NCBI RefSeq assembly: GCF_000521505.1
Contig: NZ_CP003915.1
Span: 2,294,001-2,358,000, forward strand
From: Advenella mimigardefordensis DPN7
GTDB taxonomy: Bacteria > Pseudomonadota > Gammaproteobacteria > Burkholderiales > Burkholderiaceae_B
Length of the DNA: 64,000 bases
Direction: 5' to 3'
Under the pieces are notes generated by a model. The model did not search any database and was not told the DNA's origin. It was given only the letters and a program-made list of their open reading frames with translations. The translations under genes were made by a program, and so were the position numbers. Positions 61,513 through 64,000 of this stretch are shown here, piece after piece (the first letter of the stretch is position 1; each line of letters opens with the position of its first letter).

Positions 61513-62283
61513 TCAACAATCCTTGAAATTCGGGGTTCGTTTGTCGATGAATGCCTGCAGCCCTTCTGACGCATCGTCGCTACGATAGGCCAGCGTCGAC
61601 AGATCGCGTTCAATCCGCAAGCCATTTGTGATATCGGCCTGCATACCACGCTGCACCGCCTCGCGTGCAAAATACAGGGCGCACAGGCTATGCTTGAGCA
61701 TGGGCTGTAAAAAGCGCATGCCGATTTCCAATGGCGACCCTTCGTTATCGATTTTGTTTACCAGCCCGATCCGCTCACCTTCTTCGGCATAGACAGTTCG
61801 GCCCGACATGACCAGCTCGAGCGCTCTTCCCTCGCCAACCAGTCGTGGTAAACGTTGCGTGCCACCGTAGCCGGGGATCAGTCCGAGTTTGACTTCCGGC
61901 AGTCCCATGCGGGCATGATCGGTCGCGACACGGAACGTGCAGGCCAGTGCCAGCTCCAGGCCCCCGCCAAATGCATAGCCATGAATGACGGCAACAGAAG
62001 GGATTTTTAACTGTGCCAAAGCCTGAAACACTTCCTGCCCTAGTTGTGCCCCCTCCAGTTCCCTCATCAAGGGCCTGCCAATGAGCTCAGGAATATCGGC
62101 ACCCGCGCAGAATGCTTTATCTCCTTCACCGGTGATCACCAGTGCGCGCGCCTCGGATTCCTCAACCTGGACCAGGACGTCCCTGAACTCGCTCAGAATC
62201 TGAAAACTCAATGCATTCAGGGCTTTGGGGCGGGATAAATTGATATGCGCGATCTGATCAACAAATGTCAATGAGACTGTCAT
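61513..62283 (-). CDS. Enoyl-CoA hydratase (crotonase)
   Basis: 256 residues. Both catalytic glutamates of true hydratases are recognisable: LPEVKLGLIPGYGGTQRLPRL (first) and GEGRALELVMSGRTVYAEE (second); the oxyanion loop is KAFCAGADIPEL. It should convert 2-enoyl-CoA to (S)-3-hydroxyacyl-CoA. The ATG overlaps the synthetase stop (ATGA). Contrast with 53672, which lacks both glutamates. Confidence 0.93.
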   Translation of the reverse strand: MTVSLTFVDQIAHINLSRPKALNALSFQILSEFRDVLVQVEESEARALVITGEGDKAFCAGADIPELIGRPLMRELEGAQLGQEVFQALAQLKIPSVAVIHGYAFGGGLELALACTFRVATDHARMGLPEVKLGLIPGYGGTQRLPRLVGEGRALELVMSGRTVYAEEGERIGLVNKIDNEGSPLEIGMRFLQPMLKHSLCALYFAREAVQRGMQADITNGLRIERDLSTLAYRSDDASEGLQAFIDKRTPNFKDC

Positions 62284-63986
62284 GCCGATACTCCTTGTTG
62301 CTTAGCGGCTGCAGCGGCTTTCCAGCGAACAGGTTGCGGCGTGATACGTCCCTGTTGCTGCCATTCAACCAGCTCCCGTTTCAGAATTTTGCCGCTAGGG
62401 GTTAGCGGAAACGCGTCCATCTGCAGGTAGTACTCAGGCATGTCGTACTTGGAAAGGCCCGCATCGTGAAGGTGCTGTAGTACCTCGGTAGCCTCCAGCA
62501 CCGTGCCGGGATCAGCAATGATCGCCAGGCAGACTTTTTCCCCCAGTCTTGCATCCGGAATGGGAAACGCTGCGGATTTCAGAACTGACGGATGCTGATG
62601 GGCAAGCTCCTCGATTTGCGAGGGATAGATATTGTGTCCACCACGAATGATCAGATCTTTTTTTCGTCCCATGACATGCAGGCATCCGTGCTCATCCAGG
62701 CGTCCCAGATCACCACTTAAAAACCAGCCGGTTGAATTAAACGAATTCTCGGTGGCGTCCTGATTGTCGTAGTAGCCGAGCGTCAGCACGGCTCCCTTGC
62801 CACCAATCTCGCCTGTCTCACCCGGAGCAACTTCTTCGTCTGGATTATCAGGCTTGAATATGCGGATTTCGTAACCGTTGCAGGCGCGTCCGCAGGTTGT
62901 CACAATGGTGTTGCTGTCGTCTGTAGGCAGCGTATATTGGTGCGAACCGTTTTCGGTCATGCCATATACATTCTGTGGCTTAATGCCAAGATCCAGGAAT
63001 TTCTGCGCGACCTCGGTGGGAATTTGTGCGCCTGCCATATAAAAAACGTTCACATTGCCCAGACGATCCAGTCCACGTTCGCGCAATACGCTCAGAATAT
63101 CCATTGCATGTGTGGGTACGCCCATCACATAGGTAGCACCAGTTTCAAGAATCCAGTCCAGAGACGACGGGTACACAACCGGATTATGGATCACAAGCTC
63201 CATTCCGGCGATCAACGATTGTTCCATCGCAACAGTACCGATATGATGACTCATGGGACTGAGCGTGAGCAATACGGTTTGTGCATCGTGTTTCCAATCG
63301 CTCACCAGTGCCCGGCCATTAGCCAGCAAAGTATTATCGCTGTGCATCACGCCTTTTGGCTCGCCCGTCGTTCCCGATGTAAACGCGAGATAAACCACTT
63401 TGTCCGGGTCCGGCACAGCCGCGCTGGTGATCCCTACACTCTGAAGATGGTCTGGAAACGCCAGCACGCCCTCGGGTAAAGAACTATCGTCTTTGTCCTC
63501 TCCCTGAGGTTTCAGCGCATACAGCTGTTTGAGCGTGGATATGTTTGCAGCCTGTTCCAGGATGGAATGGCGATCAGAATCGGCGCCGTAAGCAGCCTGC
63601 GTAAACAAGGCTTTGCAACGGATGCGGGACAGCAATTTGACCACATCTGCAACGGTGTAATTCTGATGCAGCGATGGACAGCATACATAACCATTGCGTG
63701 AGCACGCCAGAAATATCAACACACTTTCAATCCGGTTCGGCAGCCAGATGGCTACGCGATCACCCTGGCGCAGTCCGCCCTGATGCAGTTGGGCAGCGAT
63801 ACTGTCTACACTGGTCAGGACCTCACGCCAGGTCAGCCGGCGATAGGGGTCGCGCAAAGCACACGCATTAGGGCGTATGCGTGCATGCTCACCGACCAGT
63901 GAATAAAGTGTATCGGTGTGCCATACACCATTAAGATAATTTTTGCGCGCAGTCTGCGGTTCGTGCAAAGTCAGTATCGTATTCAT
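62280..63986 (-). CDS. AMP-dependent acyl-CoA synthetase
   Basis: 568 residues of the ANL superfamily. P-loop-like motif FTSGTTGEPKGVMHSDNT, A5 region NVYGMTENGSHQYTLPTDD, A7 GWFLSGDLGRLDEHG, A8 GRKKDLIIRGGHNIYPSQIEE, and the C-terminal Lys in LTPSGKILKRELVEW. Activates a carboxylic acid to its CoA ester for the rest of the operon 63986-55851. The motif set is that of medium-chain or cyclohexanecarboxylate-type ligases; the substrate is undefined. Only 14 bases precede it in the window, so the promoter and any upstream genes lie outside. Confidence 0.92.
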   Translation of the reverse strand: MNTILTLHEPQTARKNYLNGVWHTDTLYSLVGEHARIRPNACALRDPYRRLTWREVLTSVDSIAAQLHQGGLRQGDRVAIWLPNRIESVLIFLACSRNGYVCCPSLHQNYTVADVVKLLSRIRCKALFTQAAYGADSDRHSILEQAANISTLKQLYALKPQGEDKDDSSLPEGVLAFPDHLQSVGITSAAVPDPDKVVYLAFTSGTTGEPKGVMHSDNTLLANGRALVSDWKHDAQTVLLTLSPMSHHIGTVAMEQSLIAGMELVIHNPVVYPSSLDWILETGATYVMGVPTHAMDILSVLRERGLDRLGNVNVFYMAGAQIPTEVAQKFLDLGIKPQNVYGMTENGSHQYTLPTDDSNTIVTTCGRACNGYEIRIFKPDNPDEEVAPGETGEIGGKGAVLTLGYYDNQDATENSFNSTGWFLSGDLGRLDEHGCLHVMGRKKDLIIRGGHNIYPSQIEELAHQHPSVLKSAAFPIPDARLGEKVCLAIIADPGTVLEATEVLQHLHDAGLSKYDMPEYYLQMDAFPLTPSGKILKRELVEWQQQGRITPQPVRWKAAAAAKQQGVSA

Positions 63987-64000
63987 TACGCTTCCCTTAT

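Overview
The window looks like a chromosomal catabolic island of a betaproteobacterium of the order Burkholderiales, most likely family Alcaligenaceae (Advenella/Pusillimonas-like). This rests on ten Bug/TctC-type periplasmic binding proteins, five MmgE/PrpD proteins, duplicated CoA-ester gene sets and moderate GC; it is an inference from gene content, not a marker gene. I see no rRNA, tRNA, CRISPR array, transposase or integrase.

Layout. 1-488: tail of a Bug protein. 528-5594 (minus): MaoC hydratase, Ltp2-type thiolase homolog, DUF35 zinc-ribbon partner, second MaoC protein lacking the catalytic motif, acyl-CoA dehydrogenase and class III CoA-transferase. This set resembles the dehydrogenation, hydration and retro-aldol steps of steroid side-chain degradation. 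5809-10149: three MmgE/PrpD genes. 10242-21927 (minus): GMC alcohol oxidoreductase, aldehyde dehydrogenase, MmgE/PrpD, a LivKHMGF-type ABC importer with frameshifts in livK and livM, another MmgE/PrpD and a Bug protein, divergent from a LysR gene. 23414-29665: lactonase-like SMP-30 protein, Bug, hydrolase, then a one-and-a-half-domain beta-hydroxyacid dehydrogenase and two Bugs. 30113-39246: a visibly AT-richer stretch with a frameshifted hydrolase, two Bugs, amidohydrolase, beta-hydroxyacid dehydrogenase, tautomerase, two SDRs, a dead cytochrome P460-like gene and a LysR regulator. 39484-40212: RibD-like reductase. 40241-47891 (minus): GMC, aldehyde dehydrogenase, Bug, amidohydrolase, a tandem two-copy beta-hydroxyacid dehydrogenase and a carboxymuconolactone-decarboxylase-like protein. 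48199-51060: Bug, hydrolase, Bug. 51188-53313 (minus): a second Ltp2/DUF35/MaoC set. 53672-55746: crotonase and a LivK-like protein. 55851-63986 (minus): a tight beta-oxidation operon with acyl-CoA synthetase, crotonase, SDR, acyl-CoA dehydrogenase, two 3-hydroxyacyl-CoA dehydrogenase-type proteins, an alpha-methylacyl-CoA racemase-like protein and a quinone oxidoreductase.

How it may work together (inference): periplasmic binding proteins and the Liv importer capture organic acids; GMC and aldehyde dehydrogenases oxidise alcohols to acids; CoA-transferases or the synthetase make CoA thioesters; dehydrogenases, MaoC proteins, crotonases and the Ltp2/DUF35 pairs shorten them, including methyl-branched intermediates that ordinary thiolysis cannot handle.

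The most striking non-coding signal is a set of seven close matches to the sigma-54 (-24/-12) promoter consensus. Six of them form three divergent pairs (29.8/30.1 kb, 47.9/48.1 kb, 53.4/53.6 kb) and one stands alone at 23.1 kb; several are accompanied by dyads placed like enhancer sites. No sigma-54 activator gene is in the window. Three genes (livK, livM and the 30.2 kb hydrolase) are each broken by a single-base frameshift.
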